From Parasedimentitalea huanghaiensis (lineage in GTDB: Bacteria > Pseudomonadota > Alphaproteobacteria > Rhodobacterales > Rhodobacteraceae): DNA of 64,000 nt. The notes under the pieces were generated by a model. The model did not search any database. It was not told the origin of the DNA and saw only the letters and a program-made list of their open reading frames with translations. Of the stretch, positions 16,743 to 24,776 are shown piece after piece. Where the stretch lies: contig NZ_WQLV01000015.1 in assembly GCF_009753675.1 (NCBI RefSeq), positions 51,156-115,155 of the forward strand, given 5' to 3'. The position numbers and the translations under genes are program-made. How positions within the stretch are numbered: position 1 is the stretch's first letter; each line of letters starts with the position of its first letter.

Positions 16743-18620
16743 TCAAAGCCGGGGCATTAGCCTCGCGATAGTTTCAAACCGGCCAAAATCTTTACCTTCC
16801 GCATCCGTCCAACCGGCCTCGGCAATTGCACTGAGACGTGGAAAAACCATATGGTTAACTCGCTCCATGGTGGTTAGATGCTCGGACCAGACACAGCCCT
16901 GAACGCCCTTCAGATGCTTGGCCAATGCAGGTGAGTCATTTTGGGCTTCGAATGAATAGGTTTGCGTAACCGGCGTAACCCCGGCCCAGCTCGCGCCCGG
17001 CTCACACCAATCAGATGATTGTGCCATATCCAGATAATAAGCCTGTCCGGGTGTTGAAATCACGTCATACCCGGCCTCCGCCAGCTCAGCGGTTTTCTCT
17101 ACGGTTGTCCATGCAAACAACAAGCAGTTTTCCGTCTTCACCCCGCCGCCATGGGCCATTTCTTCCCAACCACCAATCGACTTACCGCGCGATGCAAGGA
17201 ATTGTTGCAAATGACGCAGGAAATGGGCCTGCAATTCAAAAGTTCCCTTTAGCTTGGTTTCTTTCATCATGGCTTCGGCTTTGGGCGATTTCATCCAGGC
17301 ATCATCCGCCACCTCGTCACCGCCGACGTGAACCACATCAAATGGAAACAGGTCGCAAACCTCGCCCAGCACTTTTTCCGAGAACGTATAGGATAGGTCC
17401 ATCGCCGGGTTTAAAGCGTTGTTCCCGAATCCTTGGACCGAATGATAACTCTCTAATTCTTCTTCTGTATCCAGCAATTCCGGATAGGCCCCAACAACGC
17501 ATGCGCAATGTCCGGGCAAATCAATTTCAGGCATCACTTCGATACCCAATTCTCCCGCCTGATCAATGACGTGGCGTGCATCGTCCTGAGTATAAAACCC
17601 TCTCTGACCTGCGGCATCTGCACCAAGCTGAGGCAGGATCGACTCCATCATGCCAGTAGCTGATGCCTGTTCGGTCAATTTTGGATAGGCCTTGATCTCT
17701 AACCGCCAACCTTCGTCATCTGTTAGATGCCAATGGAACCGGTTCATCTTATGCCAGGCCATGATGTCGACGTAACGAAGAACCTTACCCAGCTTGTAGA
17801 ACTGCCGCGACACATCAAGATGTGCACCGCGCCAGCCATGACGTGGCGCATCGCTGATCTCACCTTCACGGGGCAGTGCATAAGTCTTGGGGTCCAGTTG
17901 CGCATAGGTCATCATTTGCGCCAGACTGACCAAAGCATAAAATAGCCCCTGCCCTGCTCCATGTGAAATTTCTATCGCGCCCCCTGCAAACCTGATCGCA
18001 TAGCTATCATCCGGCAGCTCGCTCGACTTGGCACTGACCTCTATTGTGCCCTGAGGCGCGGCCAGCACAAATGGAACCGGTACCAGTGGGTGCAACCGGC
18101 GGGTCAATGCGCTGACCTTGGACGCTTCTCGTTGCAGGTTTAGATCGCCCCGAACCAATAGATGTGGCGGGGTCTGCGCATGGTAGTTTTCAACCGAAAT
18201 ATTCTGGGCTTGCGGCAAGACACCACAACGCAAATCGCTGGCCTCTGACGCCTCATTCCTTTGGGGAGCGGCGGCCTGCAAATCCGTTACAAATGTCTTG
18301 CCCGTTTCACCCGAAGACAGAAGGATCGCACCTGACTTCGGACCTTCATTAGAGTGCACAGCAGCGCGGGTCAGACTGTGCTCTGTGACATGCCACTGCG
18401 CACCCGAGGCCAGCGCCATCGTCTCGTCTGCAGCGTATTCGTGATAATTGGCCTGACGTCGGACAAAACGGCCGCCCTCAGCCTTTGACGGCATCAAAGT
18501 GCGAGTAATTGACCCGTAATAGAGACTTGGCGCGACAACTGTATCGTCGCTGAGGTTGGTCACAACCATCTCCATCGCGCCGCTGTGATGCCAAAGGGTG
18601 TCAAAATGAAACGCGTGCAT
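16743..18620 (-). CDS. Beta-N-acetylhexosaminidase, glycoside hydrolase family 20, cytoplasmic
   Basis: The protein has 625 residues from ATG 18620 (AAGGA 9 bp upstream); an in-frame upstream start lacks a ribosome-binding site. The N-terminal half includes the GH20b accessory domain. The catalytic barrel shows HGWRGAHLDVSRQFYKLGKVLRYVD, MNRFHWHLTDDEGWRLEI and MPEIDLPGHCACVVGAYPEL. The catalytic Asp-Glu pair lies in HVGGDEV (about residues 435-436). No signal peptide is visible, so it should act in the cytoplasm on imported chitobiose or other N-acetylglucosaminides, releasing GlcNAc by substrate-assisted catalysis. It is the last gene of an ABC-importer operon, which fits chitin-oligosaccharide or peptidoglycan-derived amino-sugar uptake. 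Confidence 0.94.
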   Translation of the reverse strand: MHAFHFDTLWHHSGAMEMVVTNLSDDTVVAPSLYYGSITRTLMPSKAEGGRFVRRQANYHEYAADETMALASGAQWHVTEHSLTRAAVHSNEGPKSGAILLSSGETGKTFVTDLQAAAPQRNEASEASDLRCGVLPQAQNISVENYHAQTPPHLLVRGDLNLQREASKVSALTRRLHPLVPVPFVLAAPQGTIEVSAKSSELPDDSYAIRFAGGAIEISHGAGQGLFYALVSLAQMMTYAQLDPKTYALPREGEISDAPRHGWRGAHLDVSRQFYKLGKVLRYVDIMAWHKMNRFHWHLTDDEGWRLEIKAYPKLTEQASATGMMESILPQLGADAAGQRGFYTQDDARHVIDQAGELGIEVMPEIDLPGHCACVVGAYPELLDTEEELESYHSVQGFGNNALNPAMDLSYTFSEKVLGEVCDLFPFDVVHVGGDEVADDAWMKSPKAEAMMKETKLKGTFELQAHFLRHLQQFLASRGKSIGGWEEMAHGGGVKTENCLLFAWTTVEKTAELAEAGYDVISTPGQAYYLDMAQSSDWCEPGASWAGVTPVTQTYSFEAQNDSPALAKHLKGVQGCVWSEHLTTMERVNHMVFPRLSAIAEAGWTDAEGKDFGRFETIARLMPRL

Positions 18621-18654
18621 GCGTGTATTCCTTATTGAATTTGAATGGCTGAAA

Positions 18655-19110
18655 TCAGGCGATCGAACCGCCAAAAAAGCCCGGCTCCGAGTCCGGAATG
18701 ATGATGGCGCCACAGGCCGCTTTATAGAAATCTACAGGCCCGGCCTGTCCAATAATTCCATAGGCAAACCCAGCGTGGCGCAGCTGATGCAACGTATGCA
18801 TCAACAAATGTTTGCCGATGCCGCGTCCCCGTTCCTTAGGGGCGACACCTGTCGGCCCAAAAAAACCCCGCGCTGTGACGTCGTAGCAAGCAAACCCCAG
18901 ACAGCGGCCAGCTTCTTCGGCAATCAGCACCTTGGCGGGCTGGGCGGACAGGGCGACGGTGACTTCGCTGACCCATTTGTCGAAAAAGTGCTCGCAGACA
19001 AACCCCTCCACCGCATGGTTTTCATATGGGCGCGCGGGCCGAATGCTGACACCATCAGGTAACGGGGCCAAGTCTGGCAGATTATAGAGCGGCACGAGGA
19101 GATCGGGCAT
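18655..19110 (-). CDS. GNAT-family N-acetyltransferase
   Basis: A 151-residue single-domain GNAT protein. The acetyl-CoA pyrophosphate loop is seen as GPTGVAPKERGRGIGKHLL (motif A, R/Q-x-x-G-x-G/A), followed by YGIIGQAGPVDFYKAACGA. It lies in the amino-sugar importer operon between the ATPase gene (16 bp) and the hexosaminidase gene (34 bp). Acetylation of glucosamine or another amino sugar is a reasonable guess. The family is broad and the acceptor cannot be read from sequence. Confidence 0.8.
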   Translation of the reverse strand: MPDLLVPLYNLPDLAPLPDGVSIRPARPYENHAVEGFVCEHFFDKWVSEVTVALSAQPAKVLIAEEAGRCLGFACYDVTARGFFGPTGVAPKERGRGIGKHLLMHTLHQLRHAGFAYGIIGQAGPVDFYKAACGAIIIPDSEPGFFGGSIA

Positions 19111-19126
19111 CGAGAATAGTCCTGAT

Positions 19127-20041
19127 TTATTGCTGTGCGGTGAAATGGCCGGGGGCCTGTTCGATCATTCCGGTGACCAGATGCGCACTGGCCTCACGCA
19201 CGTCTTTGGCGTGACTGGAAAACCCACTGTCACCCGCCAACAGCCTTTGTCGCGGATCCGGTACTGCCGCGCGCAGCAACTGCGTATAGCTATGCTTCGG
19301 CGCCCCAACGACGTCGCTGGTTGGACCTTGTTCGACCACCTGCCCCCGGAACATCACAGCAGTGTCCTCGGCCAGATATTCCGCTGTTGCAATGTCGTGG
19401 GTGATATACAGGATCGACAATCCACGTTCGGCCTTTAGCCGCTGCATCAATGCCAACACTGACTTACGGATCGATACGTCCAGCATCGAGGTCGGTTCAT
19501 CCGCCACAATCAAACGGGCATTCACCGCCAGAGCACGGGCAAAATTCACCCGCTGGCGTTGCCCCCCCGACAATTCGTGTGGGTATTTATCCGGTGTTGT
19601 ATTTGGGTCTAGTTCCACCTCATCAAGAATTCGGCACACATCGGCCTCACCTGCATGATCCGGCTGATGGAGACGAAGAGCGCGTTGCAAGTGATGTCGA
19701 ATGGTATGGGCCGGATTGAGCGACGAAAACGGATCCTGAAACACCATTTGTACAGCTTGGCGGTACCTCATCTGTGACGCGCGATCGGCTATGTCAGCAA
19801 TATCCGAACCTTCAAATAAGATCCGGCCACTTGTTGCTTCATAATGTTGCACGATCATACGCCCGACAGTGGATTTTCCCGATCCACTTTCCCCAACCAG
19901 TGCCAGTGCTTTACCGGGTTTTAGGGATAGGTTTACATTTCGCAGCGCCTCGACCGTTTTGGCCGAACCAAACACAGGTTTGATGTGAAACGTCTTGGTG
20001 ATTTTCTCTAACCGCAGAATATCAACGTGATCATCTAACAT
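19127..20041 (-). CDS. ABC transporter ATP-binding protein, DppF type
   Basis: The protein has 304 residues from ATG 20041; an upstream in-frame start lies deep in the previous gene. It has Walker A GESGSGKST, signature LSGGQRQRVNFARAL, Walker B LIVADEPTSMLD and a C-terminal oligopeptide-transporter segment. It is the second ATPase of the importer whose other parts are encoded at 20031-24474. It overlaps the first ATPase gene by 11 bp. Confidence 0.93.
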   Translation of the reverse strand: MLDDHVDILRLEKITKTFHIKPVFGSAKTVEALRNVNLSLKPGKALALVGESGSGKSTVGRMIVQHYEATSGRILFEGSDIADIADRASQMRYRQAVQMVFQDPFSSLNPAHTIRHHLQRALRLHQPDHAGEADVCRILDEVELDPNTTPDKYPHELSGGQRQRVNFARALAVNARLIVADEPTSMLDVSIRKSVLALMQRLKAERGLSILYITHDIATAEYLAEDTAVMFRGQVVEQGPTSDVVGAPKHSYTQLLRAAVPDPRQRLLAGDSGFSSHAKDVREASAHLVTGMIEQAPGHFTAQQ

Positions 20042-20855
20042 TAGCCCCAGCCTCCTTTGGCTGTTCCAGAACTGGCATCGCTGACCAAAGCGCGCGCGTG
20101 TAATCATGCTGGGGATTGGTCACTATCTGCTCGGTGGTGCCGATCTCAACGATTTCGCCACCCTTCATAATGCCAATGCGATCCGAAATTTGCGCCATCA
20201 GCGCCAGATCATGGGTGATGAATAAGACCGAGAAACCGAGTTCTTCGCGCAGCCGCAAAACCTCTTGCAAGATTTCGCGCTGCACCACCACATCCAGCGC
20301 GGTGGTGGGCTCATCCATCACAATCAACTTGGGACGCAAGGTCAGCGCCAAAGCCAGCGCCACACGTTGACGCATCCCACCCGACAATTGATGTGGATAG
20401 GCGTGCATCCGTTCAGCGGGAATACCAACCATATTGAGCATCTCAGCAGTGCGAGCAATAATTTCACCCCGGCTAATCTTGCCATGGGCTTTCAGCATGT
20501 CACTAAACTGACCCAAAATACTCATCACCGGGTTCAGAGAGTTCATTGCGCTTTGAAACACCATCGACACCTCGGACCAACGCCAGGCTCGAAGCCTTTC
20601 CGCGTCAAATGTCAAAATGCTGCGTCCTTCAAACCGAATGTCACCACTGCGGATCAACGCAGGTGGTTTGTGAAGCCGCATCAGGGCGTAGGCGATGGTG
20701 GATTTCCCACAGCCAGATTCTCCGGCCAGCCCCAGCACCTCATTCTGGTGAATATCAAACGACACATCTTGCACCGCAGCAAAAGGATCTCCGGCTGTCA
20801 GATATTCAACCCTCAAATCTTTGACCTGCAACAGTGGGGTATTGTTCTGTTTCAT
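20031..20855 (-). CDS. ABC transporter ATP-binding protein, DppD type
   Basis: The 274-residue ATPase has Walker A GESGCGKST, the signature LSGGMRQRVALALAL and Walker B LIVMDEPTTALD, with the DppD-style MVFQSAMNSLNPVM Q-loop. It is coupled by 4-bp overlap to the permease gene upstream. It powers the importer probably dedicated to chitobiose or related N-acetylglucosamine oligosaccharides, inferred from the GH20 enzyme in the operon. Confidence 0.93.
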   Translation of the reverse strand: MKQNNTPLLQVKDLRVEYLTAGDPFAAVQDVSFDIHQNEVLGLAGESGCGKSTIAYALMRLHKPPALIRSGDIRFEGRSILTFDAERLRAWRWSEVSMVFQSAMNSLNPVMSILGQFSDMLKAHGKISRGEIIARTAEMLNMVGIPAERMHAYPHQLSGGMRQRVALALALTLRPKLIVMDEPTTALDVVVQREILQEVLRLREELGFSVLFITHDLALMAQISDRIGIMKGGEIVEIGTTEQIVTNPQHDYTRALWSAMPVLEQPKEAGANVR

Positions 20856-21763
20856 TGCTTGGCCTCCTGCATCCGCTGACGGTTAAGCCGACGCTCCTGT
20901 TTCAGTGCCTTCGCGACCTGCCCCAAAGACCGCATCCTTGGATTGGCAATCTCATCCACACCGAAATTCATCAAAGACAGGCCAATGCCGATGAAAACGA
21001 TCGCACCGCATGGGGCCAGAATTTCCCACCATGCTCCCACAATGATCGCTGATGCATTTTGCGCGTTGTAAAGCATCGCACCCCAACTCAGCGTCAGCGG
21101 ACTGCCAAGGCCCAGGAATTCCAGTGTCGCCTGGGTGATAATGGTGAAAATCACCGAGCCGATGAAGTTAAAGCCGATAATCGACAACAGGTTGGGCAGC
21201 ATCTCGACGAGGATCATCCGCCAGGCCGGTTCGCCAATCATTTCAGAGGCCTGAATATAGTCACGGGTTTTCAGTGATAATGCCTGCGCCCGTGTCACCC
21301 GCGCACCCCAGGCCCAAGAGGTAACGCCAATAATCAACGCAATCGCTAGCGGGCTCACCTGACCTAGGAATGCGGCCAGAACCAGCAACAATGGCAATTG
21401 CGGCAGTACCAAAACCACATTGGTCATAAAGTTCAGCACATCATCCACTTTACCGCCAAAATAGGCCGCGGTGATCCCAATCGTGGTGCCAATTGCTGTG
21501 ACAATGAAACCAGCCAATAGGCCAACCATTAGCGAATTCCGGGTGCCATAGATCAGCTGACTGAACACATCCCGCCCCATACGGGTGGTTCCTAACCAAT
21601 GATCTGCCGAGGGTGCTTGATGCGGCCGCCCTACCCGACCCAATGGATCATACTGAGCGATGAGCGGGGCCGCGATGGCGATGACCACATAGATCAGTAC
21701 AATAGACAGACCAATTGCAGCTTTGCGGTTCCGCAGAAATGTTTTGAGCAAGCTTTTCATCAC
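20852..21763 (-). CDS. ABC transporter permease, DppC type
   Basis: A 303-residue membrane protein with about six transmembrane helices. The family motif HWLGTTRMGRDVFSQLIYGTRNSL is present, and the EAA loop is RDYIQASEMIGEPAWRMILVEMLPNLLSI. Its start overlaps the upstream permease stop by 4 bp. It forms the heterodimeric channel of the amino-sugar/oligosaccharide importer with the DppB-type protein. Confidence 0.93.
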   Translation of the reverse strand: MMKSLLKTFLRNRKAAIGLSIVLIYVVIAIAAPLIAQYDPLGRVGRPHQAPSADHWLGTTRMGRDVFSQLIYGTRNSLMVGLLAGFIVTAIGTTIGITAAYFGGKVDDVLNFMTNVVLVLPQLPLLLVLAAFLGQVSPLAIALIIGVTSWAWGARVTRAQALSLKTRDYIQASEMIGEPAWRMILVEMLPNLLSIIGFNFIGSVIFTIITQATLEFLGLGSPLTLSWGAMLYNAQNASAIIVGAWWEILAPCGAIVFIGIGLSLMNFGVDEIANPRMRSLGQVAKALKQERRLNRQRMQEAKQ

Positions 21764-22737
21764 GCCCTCTTTAGTCGGGGGTCAAGGAAAACATAGGCAA
21801 GGTCGACGGCAAAATTCGCGATCAACATGGCCAGCGTCATGATCAGCAGCTGACCTTGGATCAGCGGGAAGTCGCGCCCAACGATGCCAAGATACAGCAG
21901 GTTTCCAACACCGGGATAATTAAACACCACCTCGGTCACCAGCGAGCCGCCAAACAACGCACCAAAGCTGAGCGCCAGGGAGGTGACCGAGGGAAGAAGC
22001 GCATTGCGGGCCGCATAGGTATAGCGAACCCGGGCATCAGACAGGCCTTTGGCCTCTCCCATAGAAATGTAATCCTCGCCCAACTGCCCGATCATATTGT
22101 TGCGCATGGTGACAAGGTAGCCGCCTACCAACACCATCGACAGAGTGAGCACCGGCAAGAAGCCATGATAGGCAACTGACGAGATAAACTCGACGCTCCA
22201 GGTCGGATCGAGCTTCGGGTCATAGGCATAAGACGTCGGAAAAATCTTATTGCTCACACCCAGAAAATACAGCCCACACAGCGCAACAACAACCGAAGGG
22301 ATCGATTGTAATGCAAGGGCTGTTGGTGAGGCGATAACATCAATCATGGTGCCACGACGCCAGGCCGCAAGAATACCCAGCAAGGTCCCAACCGAAAATG
22401 ACACCAGCAGGGCAGCGCCGGTCAGGAACAAGGTCCAGGGCAACGCCTGCATCAACATGTCGGTCACAGGCACCGGAAAGAATTTCACCGAGACACCAAA
22501 GTCCCAGGTGAAGATGCTTTTGAGGTAGGAAAAATACTGTTCATGCAACGGCGCATCAACAAATCCAAAGGTCGCCATCAGGGCCTCGCGCGCGGCCGGC
22601 CCCATCGCTGCATTGGCGTTGGCCAGCATGATATCGGCAGGGTTGCCGGGCAACATTCGCGGGATAACAAAATTGAAGGTCGCAGCGACCAGGAAGGCAA
22701 CCAGATAAAAGGCCAGCCGTTTCAGCAGGAATTGCAT
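21760..22737 (-). CDS. ABC transporter permease, DppB type
   Basis: The 325-residue permease begins MQFLLKRLAFYLVAFLVAATFNFVIPRMLPGNPADIM, the usual DppB/OppB N-terminus. Its EAA loop is DYISMGEAKGLSDARVRYTYAARNALLPS. It lies 81 bp downstream of the solute-binding-protein gene, with an intercistronic hairpin between them. It heads the membrane part of the importer. Confidence 0.93.
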   Translation of the reverse strand: MQFLLKRLAFYLVAFLVAATFNFVIPRMLPGNPADIMLANANAAMGPAAREALMATFGFVDAPLHEQYFSYLKSIFTWDFGVSVKFFPVPVTDMLMQALPWTLFLTGAALLVSFSVGTLLGILAAWRRGTMIDVIASPTALALQSIPSVVVALCGLYFLGVSNKIFPTSYAYDPKLDPTWSVEFISSVAYHGFLPVLTLSMVLVGGYLVTMRNNMIGQLGEDYISMGEAKGLSDARVRYTYAARNALLPSVTSLALSFGALFGGSLVTEVVFNYPGVGNLLYLGIVGRDFPLIQGQLLIMTLAMLIANFAVDLAYVFLDPRLKRA

Positions 22738-22779
22738 GGATTAGCACCGTGAGTTCGTCGTATTGCGTCGCTTGCAGAC

Positions 22780-22805
22780 GCAGGGCGGCCAAGTGACCGC
22801 CCTGC
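22780..22805 (-). other. Intercistronic hairpin between binding-protein and permease genes
   Basis: A perfect 9-bp stem (GCAGGGCGG / CCGCCCTGC) with an 8-nt loop follows the binding-protein stop codon by 14 bp. It has no U-tract. Such hairpins commonly stabilise the 3' end of the binding-protein message, so that the binding protein is made in excess over the permeases. Confidence 0.65.
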
Positions 22806-22818
22806 ACCATCTTTGGGA

Positions 22819-24474
22819 TTATTCTACCGGACGTAGCGACAGCAGGTGCAGAACACGCGCCGGGTTGGTTTTATGAACAGCAGGGCTTGCAACCGGGTTG
22901 TCGGCGTTAAAGAAGCCGGTGAACCGTTTGGTGTTGTACTGGTACCAGATCGGATTGTTGAATACCGGCAGGATCGGCATTTCTTCCCCCAGGATCTGCT
23001 GTACTTCACCCATGATCATCTGCTGCTTTTCCGCGTCAACGGTTTGGGTGAAAGCATCCAGCTTCTCGCTCAGTGCCTCGTTATAATACCGCGCAGCACC
23101 AAACCGGGTTTTGCCCTGGTTCCGTTCGTGCAGCCCCCGCTCAAACTGATTGTACGGTGTGGCGCCAACCGAAATTGCGTTGATGGCAACGTCGTAATCC
23201 GCATTGATCAGCTTGTCGGTCCAAACCGCAGCTTCGGGTGTGGCAACATTGGCTTTGATCCCGGCTGCGTTCATGCCTTCAACAGCAATCTGCACCGAGT
23301 TCACCCAGTCGGTCCAACCGTTGGGAACAATGATGTCAATGCTGATCGGCTGCCCACCGGGCGTTTCGATAAAGCCGTCGCCATCAATGTCTTTGAAACC
23401 AGCATCAGCCAACTGCGCCTTGGCTGCATCCATGTTGTACTGGGTGTATCCGCCAAACTTATCCTCGGTCGCTTCGTCGTTCCAGGCGTGGAAGGACGCG
23501 CCCAAACCCGAAGGATACTGGTTGATGGTTGGATATCCATACCCTGCAATTTCAACCATCGCTTCGCGGTCAAAGGCCATCGAAACAGCCCGACGGAAGT
23601 TCACGTCATTAAACGCTTCCTTATTACCCGCGTCTTTGCTTTCCAGGTTCAGGTAAAACGCCACCAGCGAGCCACCGGGCAGCCAGTATTTGTGGTTCTC
23701 AGGATCCTTGGAAACATAGGTGTTTTCGATATCTGGCAGGAATGACCCCATCCAGTCCAGCTCACCATTTGCGGCGGCAGCCAGTGCTTGGTCGTTATTT
23801 GCGATCTGCGGCATACGCAGGCAATCGACTTTCAGGCTGGCTGCATCCCAGTAGTTTTCATTCCGGCACTGGACATATTCCTGTGGCGTGAACCGCTCTA
23901 CGGTAGTCAGCGCACCAGTTCCCACAGGGTTGGGGTTGGTAAATGTGACCGGATCGTCAACGCTTGACCAGATATGCTCGGCCACGATTGGCACCCGCAC
24001 AATCTGGAACATTGCCTGGTTTGACGCGGTGTTCAGGTGAAAGCGCACATTTTGGGCGTCGATTTTTTCAACACTGGCCAGAACTTTGGCCATGCCCTGA
24101 TTATCAATTGCCGGGGTTTTCATCACCATCGCAAAAGTGGCCAAAACGTCGTCGGCGTCAAAGACTTCGCCGTCCGACCATTCTACGCCATCACGCAGGG
24201 TGACGTCGATCGACTTTAGGTCGTCAGCATAGCTAAAATCGCTAGCCAGACGGAACACCGGCTTGCCGCCATCCATACGGTTAAAGATGAGCAACGGCTC
24301 ATACATAAAATGTTCAACCGTCGGCAACACGGTGGTTTGGTTGAACGGATTATAGTTTTCCACCCAAACGGTGACCTGCTCGGGCAGCGCGGTAACAACA
24401 GATTTCTCTGCCAATACGGGGGTTGCCATCAAACTGGCCGACGTCATCAACCCGGCAATTACGGTCTTTTTCAT
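22819..24474 (-). CDS. ABC transporter solute-binding protein, family 5 (amino-sugar/oligosaccharide importer)
   Basis: The 551-residue exported protein has a Sec signal (MKKTVIAGLMTSASLMATPVLAEKS) and a strong GGAGG ribosome-binding site. Family-5 features are VEHFMYEPLLIFNR, LRDGVEWSDGEVFDADDVLATF and FRRAVSMAFDREAMVEIAGYG. It is the first gene of a seven-gene operon: binding protein, two permeases, two ATPases, GNAT and GH20 hexosaminidase. Family-5 proteins that bind chitobiose or cellobiose are known in marine bacteria, and the hexosaminidase supports a GlcNAc-containing ligand. A peptide ligand cannot be excluded. Confidence 0.92.
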   Translation of the reverse strand: MKKTVIAGLMTSASLMATPVLAEKSVVTALPEQVTVWVENYNPFNQTTVLPTVEHFMYEPLLIFNRMDGGKPVFRLASDFSYADDLKSIDVTLRDGVEWSDGEVFDADDVLATFAMVMKTPAIDNQGMAKVLASVEKIDAQNVRFHLNTASNQAMFQIVRVPIVAEHIWSSVDDPVTFTNPNPVGTGALTTVERFTPQEYVQCRNENYWDAASLKVDCLRMPQIANNDQALAAAANGELDWMGSFLPDIENTYVSKDPENHKYWLPGGSLVAFYLNLESKDAGNKEAFNDVNFRRAVSMAFDREAMVEIAGYGYPTINQYPSGLGASFHAWNDEATEDKFGGYTQYNMDAAKAQLADAGFKDIDGDGFIETPGGQPISIDIIVPNGWTDWVNSVQIAVEGMNAAGIKANVATPEAAVWTDKLINADYDVAINAISVGATPYNQFERGLHERNQGKTRFGAARYYNEALSEKLDAFTQTVDAEKQQMIMGEVQQILGEEMPILPVFNNPIWYQYNTKRFTGFFNADNPVASPAVHKTNPARVLHLLSLRPVE

Positions 24475-24776
24475 TGTTTCCTCCCAGTCGCGGCCGGTTT
24501 ATCCGGCTTAAGCGAAAATAGCTGTCCCCAGCCCGAACAATACCGGATGAGAACTGGCTAACAGTCAAACTCCTCTGGTTGAACCTGGACACCAGAAATA
24601 TCGTAAGTTTCGTCAAAACCAAAAAACGCGACCAGCTAAACGGTTATTTTTCAAAGCGTTGGGGTGAAGCAAGCTTTTTAGATTTTGACCCAGTTGCCAC
24701 GTTGCCCCCTTGCCAGAAATGGGTCAAACCGACAGAATCTACCAAAGATACTGACATCCCAATTGGAGATTTTCAG
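24475..24776. other. Divergent regulatory region with a 9-bp inverted repeat
   Basis: This 302-bp stretch separates the amino-sugar importer operon (leftward) from the hybrid kinase gene (rightward). It holds a perfect inverted repeat, TTTGACCCA (24684-24692) and TGGGTCAAA (24720-24728), with a 27-bp spacer. This could be a regulator site or a 5' leader hairpin of the kinase message. The rightward gene has GGAG at 24765-24768 before a GTG. No other gene is seen. Confidence 0.45.

Noticed and set aside
24579..24776. N-terminal extension of the hybrid kinase from ATG 24579
   Set aside because: The added 66 residues have no domain, cover the inverted repeat and lack a good ribosome-binding site; GTG 24777 has GGAG at proper spacing and directly precedes the first membrane helix.
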